Source of the DNA: Stenotrophomonas sp.
GTDB taxonomy: Bacteria; Pseudomonadota; Gammaproteobacteria; Xanthomonadales; Xanthomonadaceae
Reading direction: 5' to 3'
Assembly (NCBI GenBank): GCA_003248565.1
Contig: QFOV01000020.1
Coordinates: 1-33,975 of the forward strand
Length of the DNA: 33,975 nucleotides
Made by a program: the position numbers and the translations under genes. Below the pieces are notes generated by a model. That model was not told where the DNA came from and made no database searches. It saw only the letters and a program-made list of their open reading frames with translations. Position 1 is the first letter of the stretch. Each line of letters opens with the position of its first letter. Shown here one piece after another: positions 1 through 6,694 of the stretch.

Positions 1-459
1 GAGCGCGCGCAGGCGCGTCCGGAACTGGTGCACGAGGTGTTGCGGCGTGGCCATGACATCGGCAATCACAGCCATTCACACCCGCAGGCGCGCTTCTGGG
101 CACTGGGTCCGGCGCAGATGGCGCGTGAAATCGGCCAATGCCAGCAGGCGTTGACGACGATTGCCGGGTCGCCACCGCGTTGGTATCGCTCGGTGGTAGG
201 CATGACCAACCCGTTCGTGGCGGTGGCGCTCAAGCGCCACGGGCTGGCGCGGATTGGCTGGAGCGCGCGCGGCTACGACGGCGTGAACTGCACGCCGGAG
301 AGCGTGGTCGCGCGGATTGCGCCGGATCTGGCGCCTGGCGTCATCGTCCTGCTGCATGAAGGCGCCGCCCACGGCCACACCCTGACCATCATCGACGCCG
401 TGCTGCAGCAGCTGCAGGCGCGCGGCCTGCGCGCCCGACTGCCGCAGCCAACAGCGTAG
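1..459 (+). CDS. Polysaccharide deacetylase family protein (5' end outside window)
   Basis: Only the C-terminal part is present: the frame is open from base 1 and stops with TAG at 457-459. An in-frame GTG at 28 is probably internal. The conserved segment GHDIGNHSHSHP carries the HxxxH-type metal-binding motif of NodB-fold (carbohydrate esterase 4) deacetylases. The following RWYRSVVGMTNP resembles the RxPxG substrate-groove motif, and LHEG near the C-terminus corresponds to the last catalytic motif. Family members remove N-acetyl or similar groups from cell-surface polysaccharides or peptidoglycan. The substrate cannot be read from this fragment. The DEAD-box helicase gene follows 41 bases downstream on the same strand, so the two may be co-transcribed. 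Confidence 0.85.
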   Translation, partial: ERAQARPELVHEVLRRGHDIGNHSHSHPQARFWALGPAQMAREIGQCQQALTTIAGSPPRWYRSVVGMTNPFVAVALKRHGLARIGWSARGYDGVNCTPESVVARIAPDLAPGVIVLLHEGAAHGHTLTIIDAVLQQLQARGLRARLPQPTA

Positions 460-500
460 ACTCGCTTCCCCGCCATTGCGCGGCGTACTGGAACCACACC

Positions 501-1757
501 ATGCCTTTCTCCCAACTCGGCCTGTCTCCCTACGTGCTGCCTGCGCTGCAGCAGGCCTTGCAGCAGGCTGGCTATCTGGCGCCTACGCCGATCCAGCAGC
601 AGGCCGTGCCCTTGCTGTTGAAGGGGCGCGATGTGGTTGCGCTGGCGCCGACCGGCTCAGGCAAGACGGCCGCTTACGTACTGCCGGCGCTGCAGCGCTT
701 CTTCATGGCAACGCCGCGCAAGCCGCGCGTACTGGCCCAGCTGATCCTGGTGCCGACCCGCGAACTGGCGCAGCAGGTAAGCGACGTGTTTGCCACCTTG
801 GGTCGCGAGTTGTCGCGTCGCCCGCATCTGGTCTGTGCGGTCGGCGGTGTGTCGATCAATCCGCAGATGATGTCGCTGCGCGGTGGTGCCGACATTGTCG
901 TGGCCACCCCTGGACGCTTGTTGGATCTGCTGGCGCATAACGCCCTGTCATTGAAGCAGGTGCAGCTGCTGGTGCTGGACGAAGCCGACCGTCTGCTGGA
1001 GCTGGGTTTCGGCGACGAGCTGCGGCAGATCCTGACCGAGTTGCCGGTGAAGCGGCAGACCGCCCTGTTCTCGGCCACGTTTGCCGCCGATATCCAGGCC
1101 TTGGCTGCGGCGGGGCTGCATGAACCGCAGCGCCTGGAAATCGGCGAGCAGTCGGCGCCGGAGATCGAGCAGCGCGCCATCCACGTCGATAGCGCCCGGC
1201 GCGTCGAGTTGTTGCTGTCCTTGCTGGAAGATCCGCAGTGGCAACAGGTATTGGTCTTTGTCGGCAGCATCCGTGACGGTGACCGTTTGGCGTCGCAGCT
1301 GCGCAAAGCCGAGGTCAAGGCGCAGGCCCTGCACGGCGAACTGTCGCAGGGGCGTCGCTTCCGCATGCTGCAGGATTTCAAGGATGGCGAAGTTCGGGTG
1401 CTGGTCGCGACCGACCTGGCGGCGCGCGGCATCGACATCACGCGTTTGCCGGTGGTGGTGAACTACGACCTGCCGCGTGCGCCAGCCGATTACGTGCACC
1501 GTATCGGCCGCACCGGACGCGCGGGGGAGAAGGGCTTGGCGCTGAGTTTCGTCGATTCGGCGGCGATGGCGCATTGGCGCCTGATCTGCAAACGCCATGG
1601 GCTGCCGAACGCGACCGAGGTGATCGAGGGCTTTGAGCCTACGCAGGCAGCACCGGTGGCCAGCGTGGTCGCCGACGACAACGGCGGCATCAAGGGCCGC
1701 CGGCCGAGCAAGAAAGACCGGGCGCGGGCGGCTGCGGCGGAAAAAGCCGGGTCCTGA
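501..1757 (+). CDS. DEAD-box ATP-dependent RNA helicase (RhlE-like)
   Basis: A 418-residue ATP-dependent RNA helicase with all superfamily 2 motifs in order. They are an N-terminal Q-motif region (F3, then PTPIQ near 28-32), Walker A APTGSGKT at 49-56, PTRELA, TPGR, DEAD (motif II), SATF (motif III), and a second RecA lobe with ARGIDI and HRIGRTGR (motif VI). A short basic tail ends in RRPSKKDRARAAAAEKAGS. Proteins of this group remodel structured RNA, for example in ribosome assembly or RNA decay. The length and short basic tail fit the RhlE type better than the longer DeaD/CsdA type. ATG at 501 is chosen because the Q motif begins immediately after it. Confidence 0.93.
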   Translation: MPFSQLGLSPYVLPALQQALQQAGYLAPTPIQQQAVPLLLKGRDVVALAPTGSGKTAAYVLPALQRFFMATPRKPRVLAQLILVPTRELAQQVSDVFATLGRELSRRPHLVCAVGGVSINPQMMSLRGGADIVVATPGRLLDLLAHNALSLKQVQLLVLDEADRLLELGFGDELRQILTELPVKRQTALFSATFAADIQALAAAGLHEPQRLEIGEQSAPEIEQRAIHVDSARRVELLLSLLEDPQWQQVLVFVGSIRDGDRLASQLRKAEVKAQALHGELSQGRRFRMLQDFKDGEVRVLVATDLAARGIDITRLPVVVNYDLPRAPADYVHRIGRTGRAGEKGLALSFVDSAAMAHWRLICKRHGLPNATEVIEGFEPTQAAPVASVVADDNGGIKGRRPSKKDRARAAAAEKAGS

Positions 1758-1785
1758 CAGGGCCCTTGTCGGGAAGGCGTCACCT

Positions 1786-1946
1786 GTAGTGCCGAGCCAT
1801 GCTCGGCAGAGGCCTTGCCGGGAAAGCGTCACCTGTAGTGCCGAGCCATGCTCGGCAGAGGCCTTACCGGGAAAGCCCCTGCCGAGCATGGCTCGGCACT
1901 ACATGGCATTGCTGGGGAAGCCCTGCCGAGCATGGCTCGGCACTAC
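1786..1946. repeat. SMAG (GTAG-headed) REP cluster, four copies
   Basis: Four copies of a palindrome with a GTAG head: forward copies at 1786-1807 and 1835-1856, reverse copies (ending CTAC) at 1881-1902 and 1925-1946. Each carries the stem gccgagc-atg-gctcggc. The two forward copies share the flank 'aggcctt.ccgggaaag', so they arose by local duplication. The forward-forward-reverse-reverse order allows nested hairpins in a transcript. The cluster lies between the convergent helicase and DUF6172 genes, a typical place for such elements, where they can limit read-through or stabilise 3' ends. Confidence 0.9.
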
Positions 1947-1951
1947 CGGTT

Positions 1952-1977
1952 GCCCCTTTTGCCTGTGGCAAAGGGGC
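1952..1977. terminator. Possible bidirectional terminator hairpin
   Basis: Inverted repeat gccccttttgcc-tgt-ggcaaaggggc, with one base of asymmetry in the A/T run, directly before the stop of the leftward DUF6172 gene and after the SMAG cluster. It lies between converging genes and could end transcripts from either side. There is no long U tract outside the stem, so a canonical intrinsic terminator is not proven. Confidence 0.4.
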
Positions 1978-1985
1978 GTCGGCGA

Positions 1986-2315
1986 TCAATCTTCGAAATC
2001 GGTTTCTGCTGCCGGAGCGGCTTCAGCCACCGGGCGCGGGCTGCGCTTGACCGGCTTGCTCAGCACTTCCACGTAGAACTGGGTATTGCCGGCGGCCACC
2101 AGCGCGTCGATGGCACGGAACAGTTCGTCGTAGCCCACCGGCTTGGCCGAGGCTTCGTCCACGCCCAGCTTGCTGTCGAAACCCCAGGAATCGGCACCGG
2201 CCGGCACTGCCTTGCCGCGCTCACGCTTGGTGTACTTGCGGATGTCGTGCTTGCTGGCTTCCAGCAGGCGGTCGGGGTGCTTGCCTTCGATGGCGAGGCT
2301 ATAGGTCTTCTTCAC
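1986..2315 (-). CDS. DUF6172 family protein
   Basis: A 109-residue protein of unknown function. It begins MKKTYSLAIEGKHPDRLLEA and contains the basic segment HDIRKYTKRERGK followed by GADSWGFDSKLG, the pattern I recognise from the small conserved DUF6172 family. A central helix-rich part and the segment FYVEVLSKPVKRSPRP follow, then an acidic Ala/Pro-rich tail (ETDFED). No signal peptide or membrane segment is visible, so it is probably cytoplasmic. Its basic stretch suggests nucleic-acid contact, but that is only an inference. It ends just after the SMAG cluster and hairpin and has 79 bases between its start and the methyltransferase stop upstream. Confidence 0.8.
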   Translation of the reverse strand: MKKTYSLAIEGKHPDRLLEASKHDIRKYTKRERGKAVPAGADSWGFDSKLGVDEASAKPVGYDELFRAIDALVAAGNTQFYVEVLSKPVKRSPRPVAEAAPAAETDFED

Positions 2316-2394
2316 GGGAATCTCGTTGCTGCGCCGGCCCGGTTGGGCTGGCAGGGAATGGCACCATTATCGGCGCAAACGGCTTGACCGTGGC

Positions 2395-3093
2395 TCAACC
2401 GCGTTGGGCGATGAGCAGCCAGTTGTTGAAAGGGGTATTGCCGTACAGCGGGCTGAGGCTGACGGTCAGGCCGCATTGTTGCAGTAGTGCACGCAAAGAG
2501 TCGGCATCAGGGTAGTAGCGGGGCCTGAACTGCATCCAGCCGATCAGGTTGGCCGCGCGGTCGCCAATGCGCGAGATGCGGCCACGCCGGGTGTGGTCGG
2601 CCAGCGCCATGCGCATCACCAGCCTTCCATCATCCTCCAGCATCGCCGCCACGTTGCGGAGCAGGGCTTGCTGGGCCTGCTCGGGCAGGTACTGGAGTAC
2701 ATCCAGAATGGCGACACTGCCGCGGTGGGCAGGCAGGGTGGTGGCAAGGTCCATGACTTCGAAGGTGCTGGCAGCGAGGCTGGCGCGTTTGGCCACCTTG
2801 TCCGCGCGCTGGATCTTGGCTGCGTCGTTGTCCACGCCGCGGTACGGCATGTGTTGGCCGTCGTGGCGCAGCGCATGTGCAAGCAAGCCCAGGCCGCAGC
2901 CCATGTCCAGCAATGGGGCATCGCTGCCGCGTAGTGCTTCGAGCACGCCGGGGTAGAGCGGGTCGCTGCGCAGTTTGCCCAGCGTGTAATAATAGTCCCA
3001 GCGGTTGCCCCATGGCTGCAGTGGAGCAAATGCGCTGGCGATGGCTTTGGCGGCCTCGGCCGGAAAGGCTTGATGGCCGGGATGCCCTGTCAC
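2395..3093 (-). CDS. Class I SAM-dependent methyltransferase
   Basis: A 232-residue Rossmann-fold methyltransferase. Motif I is LLDMGCGLGLLA (61-72), followed by an acidic post-I position in YRGVDNDAAKI and the motif IV-like segment VAILDVLQYLPEQAQ. The N-terminal RWDYYYTLGKLRSDPLYPGV resembles a substrate-entry helix. The substrate is unknown. The likely start is GTG at 3093, which overlaps the stop of the SGNH hydrolase gene as GTGA. This tight coupling, together with the nine bases between that gene and alaA, puts all three in one leftward operon. Pairing with a GDSL hydrolase suggests processing of an ester- or lipid-like metabolite, an inference only. Confidence 0.85.
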   Translation of the reverse strand: MTGHPGHQAFPAEAAKAIASAFAPLQPWGNRWDYYYTLGKLRSDPLYPGVLEALRGSDAPLLDMGCGLGLLAHALRHDGQHMPYRGVDNDAAKIQRADKVAKRASLAASTFEVMDLATTLPAHRGSVAILDVLQYLPEQAQQALLRNVAAMLEDDGRLVMRMALADHTRRGRISRIGDRAANLIGWMQFRPRYYPDADSLRALLQQCGLTVSLSPLYGNTPFNNWLLIAQRG

Positions 3094-3731
3094 GCGGCGG
3101 GGGCTGCCTGCAGCAGTTCCGTCGCGACGGGCAAGGCGGTCTGCATCCAGCGCTGGTACATGGCGGCGGAAGGATGCAGGCCGTCATCGGCCAGCATTTC
3201 CGCCGTTTCACCACCGTCGCGGCTGGTCGGGGTGATGTCGACGAAGGCCACGCCGTAGTCGCCGCAGCAGGCGTGTGCGGCGGCGTTGAAATCATCGATC
3301 TCGCGGGCGACCTGGGCCGCATCGCGTCCGTTCTGCTGCGCGTAGGGGGTGAAGCCCCAGTCCGGTGTGGACAGCACCAACACCCGCTGCGGGTCTTCGC
3401 CAGCCAGGGCGATCGCGCGTTGCAGCAGCTGTTCGAACTGCTGGCGGTACTCGGCCAGCGGCCGTCCGCGGTACTGGTTGTTGACCCCGATCAGCAGGCT
3501 CACCAGCGCGTACGGGCCTTGCGGGGCTTCGGCATCGATGGCGGCAGCCAGCTCGTCGGTGGTCCAGCCGGTGGTGGCGATGACCTGCGGGTCGTCCAGC
3601 TCGATGCCCTGCGCGCGCAGCGCGGCGGCGAGTTGGAAGGGCCAGGTGCCGGCCTGCGGCACGCCTTCGCCGATGGTGTAGGAGTCGCCCAGCGCCAGGT
3701 AGGACGTGGAGGTGGCTGCGTTATCGCTCAT
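3090..3731 (-). CDS. SGNH/GDSL hydrolase
   Basis: A 213-residue hydrolase with the SGNH blocks: block I LALGDSYTIGEG with nucleophile S17, block III IGVNNQYRG with the oxyanion Asn, and block V DDGLHPS with the catalytic Asp and His. No signal peptide is evident, so it is probably cytoplasmic. The family cleaves esters or thioesters, and specificity cannot be read here. The ATG at 3731 is preferred over an upstream TTG because GGA lies five to seven bases before it (ggacttgATG). The gene starts nine bases after the alaA stop and overlaps the methyltransferase start by four bases, indicating translational coupling. Confidence 0.88.
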   Translation of the reverse strand: MSDNAATSTSYLALGDSYTIGEGVPQAGTWPFQLAAALRAQGIELDDPQVIATTGWTTDELAAAIDAEAPQGPYALVSLLIGVNNQYRGRPLAEYRQQFEQLLQRAIALAGEDPQRVLVLSTPDWGFTPYAQQNGRDAAQVAREIDDFNAAAHACCGDYGVAFVDITPTSRDGGETAEMLADDGLHPSAAMYQRWMQTALPVATELLQAAPAA

Positions 3732-3740
3732 CAAGTCCAA

Positions 3741-5012
3741 TCAACCCACCGCGCTGCGTGGCTTCAGCTGCACCACCTTGGTGACGGCTTCGGCGCGCCG
3801 GCTGAGCAGTTTGTCGATGCGGCCGAAGACCTCGCGCATCACGCTGGCCTCGGGCAGCAGGGTGACGCGAAAGTGGTTGCGGTAGGGCACGTTGAAGCTG
3901 GAACCTGGCACCACCAGCACGCCTTCTTCTTCCATCAGCTGCAGGGCGAAGTCGTGGTCGTCGAAGCCTTGCGCGGCCGGGCCGACGACTGCCGGGAAGG
4001 CATACAGCGCGCCGGAAGGCGCTACCAGCGACAGGTGCTCGCTGGCCTCACAGGCCTCGATCACCGCGCGGCGGGTTTCGTACAGGCGACCGCCGGGGCT
4101 GCACAGTTCGGAGATGGTGTCCGGCCCATTGACTGCGGCTTCGATCGCGTACTGGCCGGGCACATTGGCGCACAGGCGCAGCGCGCTGAGCAGGTCGAGT
4201 GCGGCGCGGAATTCACCCAGCTGCTCACCCGCGCCGGACAGCAGCATCCAGCCCACTCGCCAACCGCAGGCGCGGTGCACCTTGCTCAGACCGCTGAAGG
4301 TCAGGCAGGGGTGATCACCGGCCAGTGGTGCGACCGGCTGGAACTGGGCGCCGTCGTACAGGATCTGGTCGTAGATTTCGTCCACCAGCAGCAACAGGTT
4401 GTGCTTGCGGGCGATGGTGACGATTTTCTCCAGCAGCTCGCGCGGGTAGCTGGCGCCGGCCGGGTTGTTCGGGTTGATCAATACGATGGCGCGGGTGCGC
4501 GAGGACACCAGCGCTTCCATCTCCACCGGATCAGGCAGGAAGCCGTTTTCCGGACGGCAGCGGTAATACACCGGTCGACCGTCGTTGAGAATGGTGGCAG
4601 CCGACCACAGCGGGTAATCCGGCGAGGGCACCAGCACTTCGTCACCCGGGTTGAGCAGGGCGCGCAGCGACAGGTCGATCAGCTCGGAGACGCCATTGCC
4701 CAGGAACACACGGTCTGCCACGGCATCGGGCGCACCGCGACGCGCGTAGGCCGCCGCGATGGCTTCACGTGCAACCGGCAGACCCTGCTGATGGGTATAG
4801 GGGTCCGTGCGGCCCATGTCATCGGCGATGGCGTGCTGCAGGTGTGCAGGCGCACGGAATCCGAATGCACCGGGATTGCCGATGTTGAGCTTGATCAGCT
4901 TGCGGCCCTGGGCCTCCAACTCCCGCGCTCGTCGGGCCAGTTCACCACGGATTTCGTAGCGGACTTCGGACAGGCGTTCACGGGTAGCTAGCGGTTTGAC
5001 AGGGCTTGACAT
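3741..5012 (-). CDS. alaA: AlaA-like PLP-dependent aminotransferase
   Basis: A 423-residue fold-type I class I/II aminotransferase. Visible features are the NPNNPAGA motif (180-187), D211 in LVDEIYDQILYDG as the pyridine-nitrogen Asp with Y214 following, and the PLP lysine K244 in SGLSKVHRACGWRVGW. The N-terminal LNIGNPGAFGFRAP is typical of the AlaA alanine:2-oxoglutarate (glutamate-pyruvate) transaminase branch. The reading frame stays open well upstream to 5675, but residues before MSSPVKPLAT are low-complexity Pro/Arg translated from the intergenic repeat, so ATG at 5012 is the supported start. It heads a leftward operon with the SGNH hydrolase and methyltransferase. Confidence 0.9.
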   Translation of the reverse strand: MSSPVKPLATRERLSEVRYEIRGELARRARELEAQGRKLIKLNIGNPGAFGFRAPAHLQHAIADDMGRTDPYTHQQGLPVAREAIAAAYARRGAPDAVADRVFLGNGVSELIDLSLRALLNPGDEVLVPSPDYPLWSAATILNDGRPVYYRCRPENGFLPDPVEMEALVSSRTRAIVLINPNNPAGASYPRELLEKIVTIARKHNLLLLVDEIYDQILYDGAQFQPVAPLAGDHPCLTFSGLSKVHRACGWRVGWMLLSGAGEQLGEFRAALDLLSALRLCANVPGQYAIEAAVNGPDTISELCSPGGRLYETRRAVIEACEASEHLSLVAPSGALYAFPAVVGPAAQGFDDHDFALQLMEEEGVLVVPGSSFNVPYRNHFRVTLLPEASVMREVFGRIDKLLSRRAEAVTKVVQLKPRSAVG

Positions 5013-5152
5013 TTTCTCAGGGCCATCAAGGGCATGGATTCTGCATGGTAGCCGAATTGTTGCGCTGCGGGGTGGGGCTTTGGGGCCGGGAATGGGGACT
5101 CGGGAGTGGGGATTGGTTGCAGGTAAAAACAACGGCCAAAGCAAGGGCAAAG

Positions 5153-5252
5153 GCACCCCTCCCCAACCCTCCCCTTGCCTGCGGCAAAGGGAGGGGGCCA
5201 AGCCTTGCCCCCTCCCTTGCGCGCAGCGCAGGGGAGGGTTGGGGAGGGGTGC
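5153..5252. repeat. Large nested inverted repeat (23-bp outer arms, 12-bp inner arms)
   Basis: Perfect 23-base outer arms at 5153-5175 (gcacccctccccaaccctc + ccct) and 5230-5252 enclose a second perfect inverted pair, aagggagggggc at 5187-5198 and gccccctccctt at 5207-5218. The transcript could form a long, very GC-rich hairpin or a cruciform. Related, more degenerate C/T- and G/A-rich sequence recurs at 28050-28100 and 6465-6580, suggesting a dispersed family of intergenic palindromes distinct from SMAG. Confidence 0.85.
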
Positions 5253-5329
5253 TTTGGTTTTGGCTTTTGTTCCAGCCCCAGCCCCAGCCTCAACTGAATC
5301 GCCATTCCCGGCTGCAAGCCCCGCCCCGG

Positions 5330-5335
5330 TAGAAT
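5330..5335 (+). promoter_or_regulatory. Possible -10 element for rsgA
   Basis: TAGAAT lies seven bases before the rsgA ATG. If it is the -10 box, transcription would begin at or next to the start codon and the mRNA would be leaderless. This agrees with the absence of a Shine-Dalgarno sequence in gaatcccccaaATG. No good -35 is visible at the usual spacing. Confidence 0.3.
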
Positions 5336-5342
5336 CCCCCAA

Positions 5343-6440
5343 ATGACTGATTCCATCGACTTCGATTCGCTGCGCCATATCGGCTGGCCCTGGCCCGGTG
5401 CTCCCGAGGACCCGCAGTGGCAGGCGGCCTTTGCTGCCCATCCGCAGGCCCGCCCGGGGCGGGTGATCGAGCAGCACCGGTCCGGCTACGTGGTCGCAGA
5501 TGCGCCCGACAACAGCCTCAAGACCGAGTCGCCGCCGGAATGGCAGCGGCCGCGCTTCCCCAGCCATGAGCGCGCGGCGGTAGGCGACTGGGTGTTGCTG
5601 GACGGAAAACGCATCGTCGCGTTGCTGCCGCGGCATACCTCGATCAAGCGTGGTGCCGCCGGTGAGCACTATCACCAGCAGGTGATCGCGGCCAACATCG
5701 ATACGGTGTTCATCGTCTGTGGCCTGGATGCCGACTTCAATCCGCGCCGCATCGAGCGCTACCTGCTGCTGGTTGGCGGCGGTGGTGCCTCACCGGTGGT
5801 GGTGCTGACCAAAGCCGACCAGACCGAGTACAGCGAGGACGCGCTGGCGGTGCTGGAAGACCTGGCCGCGCAGCAGATTCCGCTGCTGGCGATCAATGGC
5901 AAGGATCCGGAAAGCGTCTCCGCCCTGCTGCCATGGCTGGGCCCGGGCAATACGGTGGTACTGGTGGGTTCCTCCGGTGCCGGCAAATCCACCTTGACCA
6001 ACACGCTGTTGGGCGAGGACCGGATGAAGACCAACGAAGTGCGCAGCAATGATTCGCGCGGCCGCCACACCACCACCCATCGTGCGCTGATGCCGCTGCC
6101 GTATGGCGCCTGCCTGATCGATACGCCCGGCATGCGCGAGCTCAAGCCGACCGGCGAGGAAACTCTGGCTGAAGGTGGCTTCGCCGATATCGAAGAGCTG
6201 ACCACGCAATGCAAGTTCCGCGATTGCTCGCACCACAGCGAACCGGGTTGCGCAGTGCAGGAAGCCATTGAGCGCGGTGACATCGACGAGAGCCGGCTGG
6301 AGAGCTACCTCAAGTTGCGCGAGGAAGTGGCGCAGGCCGCAGCCAAGCTGGCCCAGCGTCAGGCCGAGCAGGCGACCGAACGCAAGCACAGCGGGCGCGG
6401 TGCGCAATGGCGGCCGATCAACAAGGGCAAGCGGCGCTGA
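5343..6440 (+). CDS. rsgA: Ribosome small-subunit-dependent GTPase RsgA
   Basis: A 365-residue circularly permuted GTPase that acts late in 30S subunit maturation. An N-terminal OB-fold region comes first (RVIEQHRSGYVVAD, GDWVLLDGKRIVALLPRHTSIKRGAAG). The G motifs then occur in the permuted order G4 TKAD (156-159), G1 GSSGAGKST (209-217), a switch region with NEVRSNDSRGRHTTTH, and G3 DTPG (260-263). The C-terminal zinc-binding element has C290, C295, H297 and C303, followed by a basic Arg/Lys/Gln-rich tail expected to touch rRNA. Length and motif order match the family. No ribosome-binding site precedes the ATG. Confidence 0.96.
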   Translation: MTDSIDFDSLRHIGWPWPGAPEDPQWQAAFAAHPQARPGRVIEQHRSGYVVADAPDNSLKTESPPEWQRPRFPSHERAAVGDWVLLDGKRIVALLPRHTSIKRGAAGEHYHQQVIAANIDTVFIVCGLDADFNPRRIERYLLLVGGGGASPVVVLTKADQTEYSEDALAVLEDLAAQQIPLLAINGKDPESVSALLPWLGPGNTVVLVGSSGAGKSTLTNTLLGEDRMKTNEVRSNDSRGRHTTTHRALMPLPYGACLIDTPGMRELKPTGEETLAEGGFADIEELTTQCKFRDCSHHSEPGCAVQEAIERGDIDESRLESYLKLREEVAQAAAKLAQRQAEQATERKHSGRGAQWRPINKGKRR

Positions 6441-6464
6441 AGCTGGACGCTCGCTGCTTCGGCT

Positions 6465-6555
6465 CCCTCCCTTTTGCGGAGCAAAGGGGGGGAAGAAGGC
6501 CCGCTTGCGCGCCACTGGCGCGCGGCCTGATGAACGACCGAAGGCTTTGCCTTCG
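6465..6555. repeat. Three consecutive hairpins after rsgA
   Basis: Three inverted repeats follow rsgA. One spans about 6465-6492 (ccctcccttttgc / gcaaaggggggg). The second is gcgcgcc-act-ggcgcgc at 6507-6523, and the third is cgaaggc-ttt-gccttcg at 6539-6555. They are followed by ggtcggggaggggtaagc, related to the outer arm of the 5153-5252 element. They could act as read-through barriers or RNA 3'-end structures. Confidence 0.6.
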
Positions 6556-6606
6556 GGCCGGGCGGGTCGGGGAGGGGTAAGCTGTTCGCGCGTTGATGCG
6601 GTTGTG

Positions 6607-6651
6607 GCTTCGCGGCTTATGGCCCGAGGCCACCTGGCGCCGCTCCTACAA
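6607..6651. repeat. Degenerate REP-like arm (gcttcgcggctta ... gccgctcctacaa)
   Basis: A decayed copy of the right arm of the second palindromic repeat family seen at 19098-19198 and 29560-29659. It has gcttcgcggctta, then a non-homologous insert, then gccgctcctacaa. No left arm is present. Confidence 0.5.
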
Positions 6652-6694
6652 GAGCGATGGCTGCGCGGTATTACCTGAGTTGATCGAGGCAGGC

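Larger units (their letters stand above)
5013..5342. other. Divergent alaA/rsgA intergenic region
   Basis: This stretch of about 330 bases between the divergent starts of alaA and rsgA has no convincing gene. Most of it is the nested inverted repeat at 5153-5252 and simple-sequence-like flanks, such as runs of gcaaagg and ggttttggctttt near its edges. Long open frames across it on both strands encode only Pro/Gly/Ala-rich low-complexity peptides and are treated as artefacts. Promoters for both genes must lie here. Confidence 0.7.

Noticed and set aside
28..459. GTG at 28 as true start of the deacetylase
   Set aside because: The frame is open to base 1 and the domain is clearly cut, so the real start is outside the window.
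1786..2050. Small plus-strand frames reading through the SMAG cluster (repeated LGRGL-GKA peptides)
   Set aside because: The peptides simply reflect the repeat unit; no start or codon evidence.
2877..4991. 704-codon plus-strand frame opposite the SGNH hydrolase and alaA genes
   Set aside because: Antisense shadow of two genes with clear catalytic motifs; low-complexity Gly/Ala/Gln/Val composition.
5013..5675. N-terminal extension of alaA to 5675
   Set aside because: The extra residues are translated from the palindromic repeat and antisense rsgA sequence; the family N-terminus fits ATG 5012.
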